The notes beneath the pieces are model-generated. The model searched no databases. It worked only from the letters and a program-made list of their open reading frames with translations, and was not told the origin of the DNA. A DNA stretch of 64,000 bases from Nevskia soli DSM 19509 (GTDB taxonomy: Bacteria > Pseudomonadota > Gammaproteobacteria > Nevskiales > Nevskiaceae), in the NCBI RefSeq assembly GCF_000711955.1, contig NZ_JONR01000018.1, positions 59,941 to 123,940 of the forward strand. The letters are read 5' to 3'. Made by a program: the position numbers and the translations under genes. This document shows positions 49,031-58,007 of the stretch, piece after piece. Each line of letters starts with the position of its first letter. Position 1 is the stretch's first letter.

Positions 49031-49449
49031 TGCTGCTGCCGTCCCGCGGCGGAAAGAAAGGTGCTCAGTTCGATGTAGCTATGTTTCTGCGAATCCGATT
49101 TCTTTTCCACGCGGATGTTGACGCGACGCAGGGTGGGATCCTGGGTGCCCACGACTTCGGAACGCCAGGTCCAGGTGTCACCGCCCATCTGCACGTCGTC
49201 GCTGCCGGTTCCGACCTGGGGCCACACCGGCAGCATCTCGATCTCGGCCAGGCGGTTGCGCGCCACCCACAGCGCCAGGGTCTTGTCGCGCAGGCCTGAA
49301 GCGGAGCGGGCGTAGCTGGAGCCGCCGGAAATGATCGCGGTCAGCGCCAGGGCCAGCACGGTGACGGCAACCAGTACTTCCAGCAGGGTGAAGCCGGCTT
49401 GCGAGGAATGCCGGCTCCTTGCACCGGATGCGGATCCGCTCGCCGTCAC
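49027..49449 (-). CDS. gspI: Type II secretion minor pseudopilin I
   Basis: A 140-residue pseudopilin; leader ends QAG before FTLLEVLVAVTVLALALT. Conserved WVARNRLAEIEM follows the helix, as in GspI proteins. Overlaps both neighbours by four bases. Confidence 0.94.
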   Translation of the reverse strand: MTASGSASGARSRHSSQAGFTLLEVLVAVTVLALALTAIISGGSSYARSASGLRDKTLALWVARNRLAEIEMLPVWPQVGTGSDDVQMGGDTWTWRSEVVGTQDPTLRRVNIRVEKKSDSQKHSYIELSTFLSAAGRQQQ

Positions 49450-49997
49450 TGCAGGGACCTGCGTTCGTGCTGGATGCGGCCCAGCGCGTCCGATTCGATA
49501 TGGAAGTACGACAGGTAGTTCTGTGCCTTGACGTCAACGGCGAACGCGCTGCTTTCGCCGCCCGGCAGCAGCACGATCTGCGGCTGGATCTTCTGCTTTT
49601 CGTCGGCCGAATTCGCTCCTGGCTTGGCGTCCTGCGCCGGCGGCACCATACGGCCTTCTACGTGCAGCTCCGCATAGAAGGGTGCGAGCAGTGGACGTGG
49701 CCGCAAAGCGCCTTGGCCGTACTCGACCCAGCGGCCCTTGTCGTCGAAGGTGAGGAACTGGTAGCCGCTGGTGGTGAAGCGCAGGCCGATGGGGATGCCC
49801 TTCATCTGCGATTCTTCCTGGGCGAGCTTCACCAGTTGCTCGAAACGCTGCGATTCGGTTTGCAGGCGGTCGTCGAGCTGGCGGTTGCCCATCTTCAGGC
49901 CGACAAAGGTTGCCAGTATCCCGATGATGAAGATGACGATGAGCATCTCGATCAGGGTGAAGCCGGCAGCTTTGCTTCGGTCGAAGGGGTGCCGCAT
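49446..49997 (-). CDS. gspH: Type II secretion minor pseudopilin H
   Basis: A 183-residue pseudopilin; leader ends AAG before FTLIEMLIVIFIIGILAT. Connects tip and shaft of the pseudopilus. It starts 140 bases after gspG, in a gap with a strong hairpin. Confidence 0.92.
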   Translation of the reverse strand: MRHPFDRSKAAGFTLIEMLIVIFIIGILATFVGLKMGNRQLDDRLQTESQRFEQLVKLAQEESQMKGIPIGLRFTTSGYQFLTFDDKGRWVEYGQGALRPRPLLAPFYAELHVEGRMVPPAQDAKPGANSADEKQKIQPQIVLLPGGESSAFAVDVKAQNYLSYFHIESDALGRIQHERRSLQ

Positions 49998-50106
49998 GGA
50001 TCAGGCTCTCAAAGCGGCGTATTCAGCAAACGCACCCAGGCCATCCCTGGCGGGACCGAGCGGCTGAGGGAAGGCCCGGCCCGACCATCCATGATCGGGC
50101 GTTCGC

Positions 50107-50135
50107 CAGGAGGCGAAGCAAAGCTTCGCCTCCTG
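50107..50135 (-). terminator. Hairpin between gspG and gspH
   Basis: A 13-pair stem CAGGAGGCGAAGC / GCTTCGCCTCCTG with an AAA loop, 2 bases downstream of the gspG stop. There is no T tract, so it may stabilise the gspG mRNA end or attenuate, which would raise the abundant GspG relative to minor pseudopilins. Confidence 0.6.
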
Positions 50136-50137
50136 AC

Positions 50138-50584
50138 TCACCCACCCAGGTTCCAGTTGCCGATGTCGGCGTTGACGCCATCGCCGCCGGGCGCGTTGTC
50201 GGCGCCGAGGCTGAAGATGTCGATTTCGCCGTGCAGGCCCGGATTGAGATACTGGTACGGATGCTGCCAGGGATCCTGCGGCAGGCGGTCGATGTAGCCG
50301 CCCGGTTTCCAGTTGCGCGCGGCGGGTTCGCCCTGGGGCGGAGCCACCAGCGATTCCAGGCCCTGCTGCGTGCTGGGATAGACGTAGTTGTCGAGCTTGT
50401 ACAGGTTGAGCGCCGATTGCATCGCGGCGATATCCTGTTTGGCCTTGGTGATGCGTGCCTTGTCCGGTGCGTCCATGACGCGCGGCACGACGATCGCGGC
50501 AAGAATGCCGAGAATCACCACGACGACCATGATTTCAATTAGGGTGAAGCCCGCCGCGCGGCGGCGCACAATATGTTTGTTCAT
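50138..50584 (-). CDS. gspG: Type II secretion major pseudopilin G
   Basis: A 148-residue major pseudopilin; leader ends AAG before FTLIEIMVVVVILGILAA. Calcium-site and C-terminal elements (GADNAPGGDGVNADIGNW) are conserved. First gene of the gspG–N operon; only 38 bases separate it from the divergent rhombosortase gene, so promoters must be compact. Confidence 0.97.
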   Translation of the reverse strand: MNKHIVRRRAAGFTLIEIMVVVVILGILAAIVVPRVMDAPDKARITKAKQDIAAMQSALNLYKLDNYVYPSTQQGLESLVAPPQGEPAARNWKPGGYIDRLPQDPWQHPYQYLNPGLHGEIDIFSLGADNAPGGDGVNADIGNWNLGG

Positions 50585-50622
50585 GATTTTGTAATGAAAA
50601 TTAGCCGCAATAACCAGGGTTT

Positions 50623-51249
50623 ATGATAGCAGAGCCGTCTCCAAGTTCCCCGGCGGTGTGGGGGCCGCCCGCCGCACTGTCGATGGTATGCCTGTTGCTG
50701 ACCCTGGCCGGTCCGCAACTGTCGCAATTCCTGCGTTATGATCGCGCCGCCATCGCCGCCGGAGAGTGGTGGCGGTTGTTCAGCGGCAATCTGGTTCATC
50801 TCGGGTACTGGCATCTGCTGCTCAACGTACTGAGCCTGGTGTTGCTGGTCCTGCTGTGCCCGGAGCGCCTGTCGGCGGCGGAATGGTTGCGCCGCCTGTT
50901 GGTGATCGGTACCGGGATGAGTCTGTGCCTGTACTTTCTCGCGCCCAAGGTGCAGACCTATGTCGGCCTGTCCGGGCTGGTCTATGGCCTGTTCGCACTG
51001 GGCCTGGGACGGCAGGCCTGGCGGCGCGATGAAATCGCCATCGTCTGCCTGGTATTCCTGGCGGCGCGAATCACCTGGGAACTGGTGAAGGGCGCCCCGG
51101 CCTCCGAAACGGAACTGATCGGGGGTGGCGTGGTGGCGGAATCGCATCTGTACGGGATCTGCTGCGCCCTGGTCTATGCCCTGGCGGCAGCGGCGTGGAA
51201 CAGGATGCGCCGCGGACCGGGCGATGGTTTGAATCGGGCAGTGAATTGA
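50623..51249 (+). CDS. rrtA: Rhombosortase (rhomboid-family intramembrane protease)
   Basis: A 208-residue polytopic protein. The rhomboid signature is present: NLVHLGYWHLLLNVLSL, active-site Ser in YVGLSGLVYGLFA, and the catalytic His in AESHLYG. The short form and pairing with the type II system match rhombosortases, which process proteins with C-terminal GlyGly-CTERM tags after export. The substrate proteins are not in this window. Start ATG 50623 follows AGGG. Confidence 0.82.
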   Translation: MIAEPSPSSPAVWGPPAALSMVCLLLTLAGPQLSQFLRYDRAAIAAGEWWRLFSGNLVHLGYWHLLLNVLSLVLLVLLCPERLSAAEWLRRLLVIGTGMSLCLYFLAPKVQTYVGLSGLVYGLFALGLGRQAWRRDEIAIVCLVFLAARITWELVKGAPASETELIGGGVVAESHLYGICCALVYALAAAAWNRMRRGPGDGLNRAVN

Positions 51250-51313
51250 TCAGTACGGCTGCGGATGGCCGGGTCGAGTGGATAGGATGTCGTTTTCAGG
51301 GAGATCCCGCTGC

Positions 51314-52258
51314 ATGAAGTACGCGTTGTTGTTCCCGGGTCAGGGTTCGCAAGCGGTCGGCATGCTCGCCGCGCTCGGCGCCGGTGAGCCGCTGGTCGAC
51401 GAGACCTTCAATGAAGCTTCCGCCGTGCTCGGCTGGGATGTGTTGCGCCTGGTCCGGGAAGGTCCGGAAGAGGAGTTGAACCGTACCCAGCGGACCCAAC
51501 CGGCACTGCTGGCCGCGGGCATCGCGGTATGGCGCGTCTGGCGCGCCGGCGGCTGCGCGCCGCCGGCGGTGATGGCGGGACACAGCCTGGGCGAGTACAC
51601 AGCCCTGGTGGCTGCGGGATCGATCGCTTTCGGCGACGCGCTGCGGCTGGTCGAACTGCGCGGCGAACTGATGCAGAACGCAGTCCCGGCGGGCGAGGGC
51701 GCGATGGCCGCGATCATCGGCCTGGAAGACGCCGAAGTGGAAAAGATCTGCGCAGCGTTTCCCGGCCCCGGAGCCCTCGAACCGGCCAATTTCAATGCGC
51801 CGGGGCAGGTGGTGGTGGCCGGCAGCAAGGTCGGCCTGGACTGGCTGCTGGAGAACGCCAAGGAACTCGGCGTGCGCAAGGTGGTGCCGCTGCAAATGTC
51901 GGTGCCCTCCCATTGCTCGCTGATGCGCACCGCCGCGGCGCAACTGGCCGAAAGCCTGTTGAAGGTCGAGGTGCGCTCCCCGGCATTACCGGTGATCCAC
52001 AATATCGACGGCAAGCCGCGCACCGAGCCGGACGCGATCCGCGACGCCCTGATCGGGCAGCTGCACCATCCGGTGCGCTGGTCGCAGAGCATCGGCGCGA
52101 TGGCGCAATCCGGGGTCGGCGCGTTTTTCGAATGCGGACCCGGCAAGGTCCTGACCAATCTCAACAAACGTATTCTGGGCGCCGGCACTTATATTGCACT
52201 GGAAGAGCCGGAAGGCATCCAGAAAGCGCGCGCCAGTTTCGAAACGGAGCAAGCATGA
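51314..52258 (+). CDS. fabD: Malonyl-CoA:ACP transacylase
   Basis: A 314-residue enzyme loading malonate onto acyl carrier protein. PGQGSQ at the N-terminus, nucleophile Ser in GHSLGEYTA, and VPSHCSLM, NFNAPGQVVVAG downstream. First gene of the fab cluster; ATG 51314 is preferred to an earlier in-frame ATG at 51278. Overlaps fabG by four bases. Confidence 0.97.
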   Translation: MKYALLFPGQGSQAVGMLAALGAGEPLVDETFNEASAVLGWDVLRLVREGPEEELNRTQRTQPALLAAGIAVWRVWRAGGCAPPAVMAGHSLGEYTALVAAGSIAFGDALRLVELRGELMQNAVPAGEGAMAAIIGLEDAEVEKICAAFPGPGALEPANFNAPGQVVVAGSKVGLDWLLENAKELGVRKVVPLQMSVPSHCSLMRTAAAQLAESLLKVEVRSPALPVIHNIDGKPRTEPDAIRDALIGQLHHPVRWSQSIGAMAQSGVGAFFECGPGKVLTNLNKRILGAGTYIALEEPEGIQKARASFETEQA

Positions 52259-53013
52259 GCACAGCGGCAAGCGGGCGTTTCGGCGACAACGCGGTGGCCC
52301 TGGTCACCGGGGCCAGCCGCGGCATCGGCAAGGCCATTGCCACGCGCCTGGCCCAGGACGGGGCGCGGGTCATCGGCACCGCCACCAGCGCCGCCGGCGC
52401 CGAGGCGATCGGCGCGGCCTTGCAGGCCTGGAACGGCGCGGGACGGGTGCTGGACGTGCGCGATCCGGCCTCGATCGAGGCCGTGGTCGGCGAAATCGGC
52501 AAGACCTTCGGTCCCATCACCATCCTGGTCAACAACGCCGGCGTGACCCGCGACACGCTGCTGCTGCGCATGAAGGACGAGGACTGGACCCAGGTGCTGG
52601 AAACCGACCTCAGCTCCGTGTTCCGCCTGTCCAAGGCGGTGGTGCCGGGCATGATGAAGCAGCGCCACGGCCGCATCATCAGCATCGGCTCGGTGGTGGG
52701 CACCATGGGCAATGCGGGGCAGGCCAACTACGCGGCTGCCAAGGCCGGCCTGATCGGCTTCTCCAAGTCGATGGCCCGCGAGATCGGCTCGCGCAACATC
52801 ACCGTGAACGTGGTGGCGCCGGGTTTTGTCGAAACCGACATGACCAAAGAGCTGAAAGAGGACACCCGTGCTGCATTGCTGCAGCAAATGGCGGTGCGCC
52901 GCCTCGGCATCCCCGAAGACATTGCCGCCGCAACCGCTTTCCTGGCATCCAGCGAAGCCGCCTACATCACCGGCGAGACGCTGCATGTCAACGGCGGCAT
53001 GTATATGATTTAA
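52255..53013 (+). CDS. fabG: 3-oxoacyl-ACP reductase
   Basis: A 252-residue NADPH-dependent SDR enzyme. TGASRGIGKAIA cofactor motif, NNAGVTRDTLLLRM, and catalytic Ser/Tyr/Lys in ISIGSVVG and YAAAKAG. C-terminus ETLHVNGGMYMI is the FabG signature. Confidence 0.97.
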   Translation: MSTAASGRFGDNAVALVTGASRGIGKAIATRLAQDGARVIGTATSAAGAEAIGAALQAWNGAGRVLDVRDPASIEAVVGEIGKTFGPITILVNNAGVTRDTLLLRMKDEDWTQVLETDLSSVFRLSKAVVPGMMKQRHGRIISIGSVVGTMGNAGQANYAAAKAGLIGFSKSMAREIGSRNITVNVVAPGFVETDMTKELKEDTRAALLQQMAVRRLGIPEDIAAATAFLASSEAAYITGETLHVNGGMYMI

Positions 53014-53017
53014 TAGA

Positions 53018-53086
53018 AATCAATCGTTTAATTTAAAAATTATAGTTCGATCCGCTGGCGACACGTGCAGCGAATCTGGCTACACT
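53018..53086 (+). promoter_or_regulatory. Promoter of acpP with AT-rich UP-like element
   Basis: GCGACA at 53058–53063, 17-bp spacer, TACACT at 53081–53086. The AT-rich stretch 53018–53047 (TTTAATTTAAAAATTATAG) lies where an UP element would be. GAGGGAG follows before ATG 53124. Fits the very high demand for acyl carrier protein. Confidence 0.55.
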
Positions 53087-53123
53087 AAGCGACGTTTTTT
53101 ACCACCCCGAACGAGGGAGTCTC

Positions 53124-53369
53124 ATGAGCAGCTTGGAAGAGAAAGTCAAGAAGATCATCGCTGAACAGCTGTCGGTCAGCGAAGACCAGATTACCCCCGA
53201 GGCTTCGTTCGTCGAGGATCTCGGCGCCGACTCGCTCGACACCGTAGAACTGGTGATGGCGCTCGAAGAAGAATTCGAGATCGACATCCCCGACGAAGAG
53301 GCCGAAAAGATCGTCACGTTCGCCGACGTGCTGAACTACATCAAGTCGCACACCAACCAGGCTTCCTGA
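53124..53369 (+). CDS. acpP: Acyl carrier protein
   Basis: An 81-residue acidic four-helix protein; phosphopantetheine attaches to Ser in GADSLDTVELVMALEEEF. Carries intermediates between FabD, FabG and FabF. Full length, with a strong ribosome-binding site. Confidence 0.99.
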   Translation: MSSLEEKVKKIIAEQLSVSEDQITPEASFVEDLGADSLDTVELVMALEEEFEIDIPDEEAEKIVTFADVLNYIKSHTNQAS

Positions 53370-53418
53370 TTCACCGGAAGGCGCAGCAAACCCCTCTCTC
53401 CAGACCCAGATCACCGCC

Positions 53419-54660
53419 ATGACTCGACGCCGCGTGGTCGTCACCGGCATGGGCATTGTTTCGCCCGTCGGTTCCGATCTCAATACTGCCTGGTCGAACA
53501 TCCTTGCCGGCAATAGCGGCATCGGGCCGATCACTGCGTACGATGTTTCGGCATACAGCACCCGGTTCGCCGGGCTGGTCGCCGGGTTCCGTGCGGAAGA
53601 CTGGATGGGGCCGAAGGAAATCCGCAAGACCGATCCTTTCATCCATTACGGCGTCGCCGCGGCCAAGCAGGCCGTGCGCGATGCCGGGCTGGAGATCACG
53701 GATGCCAATCGCGACCGCATTGGCATCTGTGTCGGTTCCGGGATCGGCGGCATCGGTTCGATCGAGGAAGAGGTCGGGGCGCTGCTCAAGGGTGGACCGC
53801 GGCGTGTTTCGCCGTTCTTCGTGCCGTCGAGCATCATCAACATGATCTCGGGTTACATCTCCATCGACCTGAAGATCACCGGTCCCAACTTCGCCGCGGT
53901 CAGCGCCTGCACTACCTCGGTACATGCGATCGGCTGTGCCCTGCGCATGATTCAGGGCGGCGATGCGGAGGTGTTCATCGCCGGCGGCGCGGAAGCGGGA
54001 TCGAGTCCGGCGGGCATGGCGGGTTTCTGCCAGGCACGGGCGCTGTCCACGCGCAACGATGCGCCGCAGCAGGCGAGTCGTCCCTGGGACAAGGACCGTG
54101 ACGGTTTCGTCCTCGGTGACGGTGCCGGCGTCGTCGTGCTGGAAGAATACGAATTCGCCAAGGCGCGCGGCGCGCGCATCTACGGCGAACTGGTCGGCCT
54201 CGGCATGTCTGGCGATGCCTACCACATCACCCTGCCGCCGGAAGACGGCAATGGCGCGCGGCGCGCCATGCAGAATGCATTGAAGGACGCCGGCCTCAAC
54301 CCGGAAGACGTGGATTACATCAATGCCCACGGCACGTCCACCCCGGCGGGCGACCAGGCCGAAAGCACCGCCATCAAGGGCGCTTTCGGCGACTACGCCA
54401 AGAAGGTTCCGGTGAGTTCGACCAAGTCGATGACCGGCCATCTGCTCGGCGCCGCGGGTGGCATCGAAGCGGTGTTCTCGCTGCTGGCGCTGCGCGACCA
54501 GGTGATTCCGCCGACCATCAACCTGGACAATCCGAGCGAAGGCTGTGACCTGGACTACGTGCCGCATACAGCGCGCAAGGCCAAGCTGGATGTCGTGATG
54601 TCCAACTCCTTCGGTTTCGGCGGCACCAACGGCACGCTGATATTCAAGCGCTTCCAGTAA
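53419..54660 (+). CDS. fabF: 3-oxoacyl-ACP synthase II
   Basis: A 413-residue condensing enzyme. Catalytic Cys in AVSACTTSVHAIG, His in NAHGTSTPAGDQ and STKSMTGHLLGAAGG. Elongates acyl-ACP and sets temperature-dependent unsaturated fatty acid content. Full length. Confidence 0.98.
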   Translation: MTRRRVVVTGMGIVSPVGSDLNTAWSNILAGNSGIGPITAYDVSAYSTRFAGLVAGFRAEDWMGPKEIRKTDPFIHYGVAAAKQAVRDAGLEITDANRDRIGICVGSGIGGIGSIEEEVGALLKGGPRRVSPFFVPSSIINMISGYISIDLKITGPNFAAVSACTTSVHAIGCALRMIQGGDAEVFIAGGAEAGSSPAGMAGFCQARALSTRNDAPQQASRPWDKDRDGFVLGDGAGVVVLEEYEFAKARGARIYGELVGLGMSGDAYHITLPPEDGNGARRAMQNALKDAGLNPEDVDYINAHGTSTPAGDQAESTAIKGAFGDYAKKVPVSSTKSMTGHLLGAAGGIEAVFSLLALRDQVIPPTINLDNPSEGCDLDYVPHTARKAKLDVVMSNSFGFGGTNGTLIFKRFQ

Positions 54661-54693
54661 CCGGCCCCAGGGTCTGTTCACAATCAGACCCTG

Positions 54694-56019
54694 ATGCTGC
54701 TCGCTGAAATTCCAGGCAGGTTCGATCTTCTGTCGCTGCACCGGCAGGCGCCGGAGCGCTATCCCTTTCTGCTCGAAAGCGTGGCCGGGCATCCCCTGGC
54801 GGGACGTTACGACATCCTTTTCGCCTTTCCGCAGCAGGCGCTCGAAAGCGGACGTGACGGCCTGGATCATGCCGCCTTCTTCGAACGGCTCAACGCCCAG
54901 TCGGCCGCGCAACGCTGCGCGCCCACGCACGGCCTGCCGTTCTGCGGCGGCTGGTTCCTGTTTCTCGGCTACGAAGCGGCGCGCGGCGTGGAAGCGCGCC
55001 TGCAATTACCCGATGCGCCGTACCGCCTGCCGGATGCGCTGGCGGTGCGCTGCACCGGCGCCGTCATCATCGACCGCGAAAACGATCGCACCCTGCTGCT
55101 GGCGGAGAGCGATCCGGCGCAGCTGGAACAGCTGCAGGCGGAATGCGCCGGGCTGACGGCGTCCCCCGAGCCGCCCGCAGGTTCATTGCTCACCCGGATC
55201 GACGAGGATCCGGAACCGCAGTTCCTGCGCGGCGTCGAGGCGATTCTCGAATATCTGCATGCCGGCGATATCTTCCAGGTCAACCTGTCGCGCGCCTGGC
55301 GTGCGCGGCTGCGCGAGGGCATCGGCCATCTCGATGTCTACGCCCGCCTTCGCCGCGCCAATCCGGCGCCGTTCGCCGGCCTGCTGCGCTGGCGCGACAG
55401 CGCGGTGCTCAGCTCCTCGCCGGAGCGGCTGGTCAACATCGATGGCGGCATGGTACAGACACGGCCGATCGCGGGCACCCATGCGCGCCTGCGCGATCCG
55501 CAGGAAGACGAGCGCCAGCGTGCCAGCCTGCTGTCCAGCCTGAAGGAACGCGCCGAGCACCTGATGCTGATCGATCTGGAACGCAACGACCTCGGCCGCG
55601 TCTGTGTGCCCGGCAGCGTCGAAGTCAGCGAACTGATGTGCATCGAGAGCTACGCCCATGTGCACCATATCGTTTCCAACGTGCGCGGCCGTCTGCGCAC
55701 GGAAGTCGGGCCGGGGGACGTGCTGAAGGCCGTGTTCCCTGGCGGCACCATCACGGGCTGCCCCAAGGTGCGGGCGATGCAGATCATCGCCGAGCTCGAG
55801 GGGGTAGGGCGCGGCCCCTATACCGGCGCCATGGGGTACCTCTCGCGTTGCGGCCGCATGGATACCAATATCCTGATCCGCAGCCTGGTCTGTGAGGACG
55901 GCGGGGTCAGCCTGCGGGCCGGGGCGGGCATCGTAGCCGATTCCAGGCCCCTGTCCGAGCTGGCCGAGACGCGCGCCAAGGCGCGCGGCCTGCTGCTGGC
56001 CCTGGGGGCGCAGGTATGA
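54694..56019 (+). CDS. pabB: Aminodeoxychorismate synthase component I
   Basis: A 441-residue chorismate enzyme making 4-amino-4-deoxychorismate for folate. VNLSRAW, RPIAGTHAR, LIDLERNDLGRVC, FPGGTITGCPKVRAMQII and GYLSRCGRMDTNI are family motifs. In E. coli PabB the loop reads PIKGT, with Lys274 forming a covalent intermediate; here it is PIAGT as in anthranilate synthase. The pabC gene overlapping it supports the folate role, although an anthranilate activity cannot be excluded. Confidence 0.88.
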   Translation: MLLAEIPGRFDLLSLHRQAPERYPFLLESVAGHPLAGRYDILFAFPQQALESGRDGLDHAAFFERLNAQSAAQRCAPTHGLPFCGGWFLFLGYEAARGVEARLQLPDAPYRLPDALAVRCTGAVIIDRENDRTLLLAESDPAQLEQLQAECAGLTASPEPPAGSLLTRIDEDPEPQFLRGVEAILEYLHAGDIFQVNLSRAWRARLREGIGHLDVYARLRRANPAPFAGLLRWRDSAVLSSSPERLVNIDGGMVQTRPIAGTHARLRDPQEDERQRASLLSSLKERAEHLMLIDLERNDLGRVCVPGSVEVSELMCIESYAHVHHIVSNVRGRLRTEVGPGDVLKAVFPGGTITGCPKVRAMQIIAELEGVGRGPYTGAMGYLSRCGRMDTNILIRSLVCEDGGVSLRAGAGIVADSRPLSELAETRAKARGLLLALGAQV

Positions 56020-56855
56020 GCGGCGCTCTCCAGGCCCTGTTCAATGGGGCGTCGGTGGTGAGCGAGGCCCTGACCCGGAGCCGCGGCCTGCATTACGGCG
56101 ATGGTGTCTTCAGAACCTTGTTGAAGTACGACGGGCAATTGATTGATTCCAGGCTGCAATTAATCAAGCTGGCGCACGATGCCAAAGCCCTGGGCCTGGA
56201 GCCTCCCGCAGCCGACTTGCTACTCGAAGAGGCCGGGCTGGTCAGTGCTACCCTAGGCAGCGGCGTGGTCAAGATCCTGTTGCTGCGCAGCGGCGCGGGG
56301 CGCGGATACACGCCGCAAACGGCCCAGGCTGACCGTCTTTTGCTGGCCTACCCACTGCCGGCCTATCCGGCCGAACCCTGGACCCGAGGCATAGCCGCCT
56401 TCCGCTGCGCCCTGCGGCTGGGTCGCCAGCCGGCGCTGGCCGGCATCAAGCACCTCAACCGCCTGGAGCAGGTGCTGGCCTCCCGGGACTGGCCGGAAGG
56501 TGCCGCAGAAGGCATCCTGTGTGACGAGCGGGGTGTCCCGGTGTGCGGCACGCGCAGCAACCTGTTCTGGATCAGTGAAGGGCAGCTGCATACCCCGGCG
56601 CTGGACGGCTGCGGCGTGGCCGGCATGATGCGCGACAAGGTGCTGGCCTGCGCCACCGCCCTGGGCCTGCCGGTGCGGGTCGAATCGCGGCCCTGGGCGA
56701 AACTGCTGGATGCCGACGAGGCCTTCGTCAGCAACAGCCTGATCGGCATTTGGCCCCTGCGCAGCCTGGAACAGCGGCAGTGGCAGGCGCCGGGACCGGT
56801 CACCGCGCGGCTGGCCGCGGTATTGCGGCATCCGTACAAGGCTTCGGCTTCCTGA
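56016..56855 (+). CDS. pabC: Aminodeoxychorismate lyase
   Basis: A 279-residue fold-type IV PLP enzyme releasing p-aminobenzoate and pyruvate. RGLHYGDGVFRTLL at the start and the PLP lysine in GIKHLNRLEQVLA. Overlaps pabB by four bases; mltG follows after six bases, the usual order. Confidence 0.94.
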   Translation: MSGALQALFNGASVVSEALTRSRGLHYGDGVFRTLLKYDGQLIDSRLQLIKLAHDAKALGLEPPAADLLLEEAGLVSATLGSGVVKILLLRSGAGRGYTPQTAQADRLLLAYPLPAYPAEPWTRGIAAFRCALRLGRQPALAGIKHLNRLEQVLASRDWPEGAAEGILCDERGVPVCGTRSNLFWISEGQLHTPALDGCGVAGMMRDKVLACATALGLPVRVESRPWAKLLDADEAFVSNSLIGIWPLRSLEQRQWQAPGPVTARLAAVLRHPYKASAS

Positions 56856-56860
56856 AAGAC

Positions 56861-57895
56861 ATGACGCAACCCAAAAAGAAGAAAAAGAAACGTACCCGCC
56901 TGCTGCCAGCCTTGCTGCTGGGGGTATTGCTCGGCCTGGGCGCCGATGCCTGGCTGCAGCTCAACGCCGCGCTGCCGATCGAACGGCCGACCACGGTGGA
57001 GCTGGAATCCGGGCAGCGGCTGTCCTCGCTTTCACGGCAGATGGAAGACCGCGGCCTGTTTTCCAGCGACCGCCAACGGCTCTACCTGGTGATCTACGCC
57101 CGCCTGCACGGCGAGGCCACCCGGCTCAAGGCTGGCGAATACGCGCTGGAGCCCGGTGTTTCGCCCCTGGGCCTGCTGACGGTGCTGACCTCGGGCAAGA
57201 TCCTGCTGCACGAGCTGCGGCTGGTGGAAGGCTGGCGCTTTTCGCAGGCCTGGAAACTGATCCGGGCCGATCCGAACATCGCCCATACACTGGGCAATGC
57301 CGACAACGCGGCGATCATGCAGGCCATCGGCAAGCCCGGCATCGATCCCGAAGGGCGCTTTTTCCCGGACACCTACCGCTTCCCCAAGAAGACCACGGAC
57401 GTGAGTTTCCTGCGCAACGCTTATGCGGCGATGGACAAGATCCTCGCCGCCGAGTGGACGGCGCGGGCGCCCAACCTGCTGTACGCGACGCCCGACCAGG
57501 CATTGATCATGGCGACCCTGGTGGAGAAGGAGTCCGCTGTGGCGAGCGAACGCCCGATCATCGCCGGCGTGTTCCTGCGCCGCCTGCAGACCGGCATGCG
57601 CCTGCAAACCGATCCGGCGGTGATCTACGGCCTGGGCGACGCCTACGACGGCAACATCCACACCGAAGACCTGCGCACCGATACGCCCTACAACACCTAC
57701 ACCCGCGACGGCATGCCGCCGACGCCGATCTGCCTGCCGGGCCGCGAGGCGATCCATGCGGCGCTGCACCCCGACGACAGCAAAACCCTTTATTTCGTAG
57801 CCAAGGGCGACGGCACGCACCAGTTCTCCAGCTCGCTGGAGGAACATAATGCGGCTGTGATGCGCTACCAGATCAAGCCGCACCTACATCCATGA
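56861..57895 (+). CDS. mltG: Endolytic murein transglycosylase
   Basis: A 344-residue inner-membrane protein that cuts nascent glycan strands. A very basic N-terminus (TQPKKKKKKRTR) precedes one helix (LLPALLLGVLLGLGADAWL), then a LysM-like region and the YceG domain with the catalytic Glu in MATLVEKESAV and YNTYTRDGMPPTPIC. The stop is in the ATGAGAC of the following repeat. Confidence 0.96.
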   Translation: MTQPKKKKKKRTRLLPALLLGVLLGLGADAWLQLNAALPIERPTTVELESGQRLSSLSRQMEDRGLFSSDRQRLYLVIYARLHGEATRLKAGEYALEPGVSPLGLLTVLTSGKILLHELRLVEGWRFSQAWKLIRADPNIAHTLGNADNAAIMQAIGKPGIDPEGRFFPDTYRFPKKTTDVSFLRNAYAAMDKILAAEWTARAPNLLYATPDQALIMATLVEKESAVASERPIIAGVFLRRLQTGMRLQTDPAVIYGLGDAYDGNIHTEDLRTDTPYNTYTRDGMPPTPICLPGREAIHAALHPDDSKTLYFVAKGDGTHQFSSSLEEHNAAVMRYQIKPHLHP

Positions 57896-58007
57896 GACTC
57901 TACTTTCACTACACTGTGGGAGATCATCCTGTCTCATGGATGCGCCGACTCGCGACGCTAGGATCCCCACGCTGCGCGCGGGGCCCCTCCACGCTGCTCG
58001 CGACGCT
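57892..58007 (+). repeat. Intergenic repeat family element, copy 2 (mltG–tmk junction)
   Basis: A 116-bp element. It starts ATGAGAC, which supplies the mltG stop, and contains GTCTCAT about 30 bases on (an inverted match), then a core with GGATCCCCACGCT and GGGGCCCC. Direct tandem partner is copy 3 at 58008–58123, about 95% identical by eye. Confidence 0.85.
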
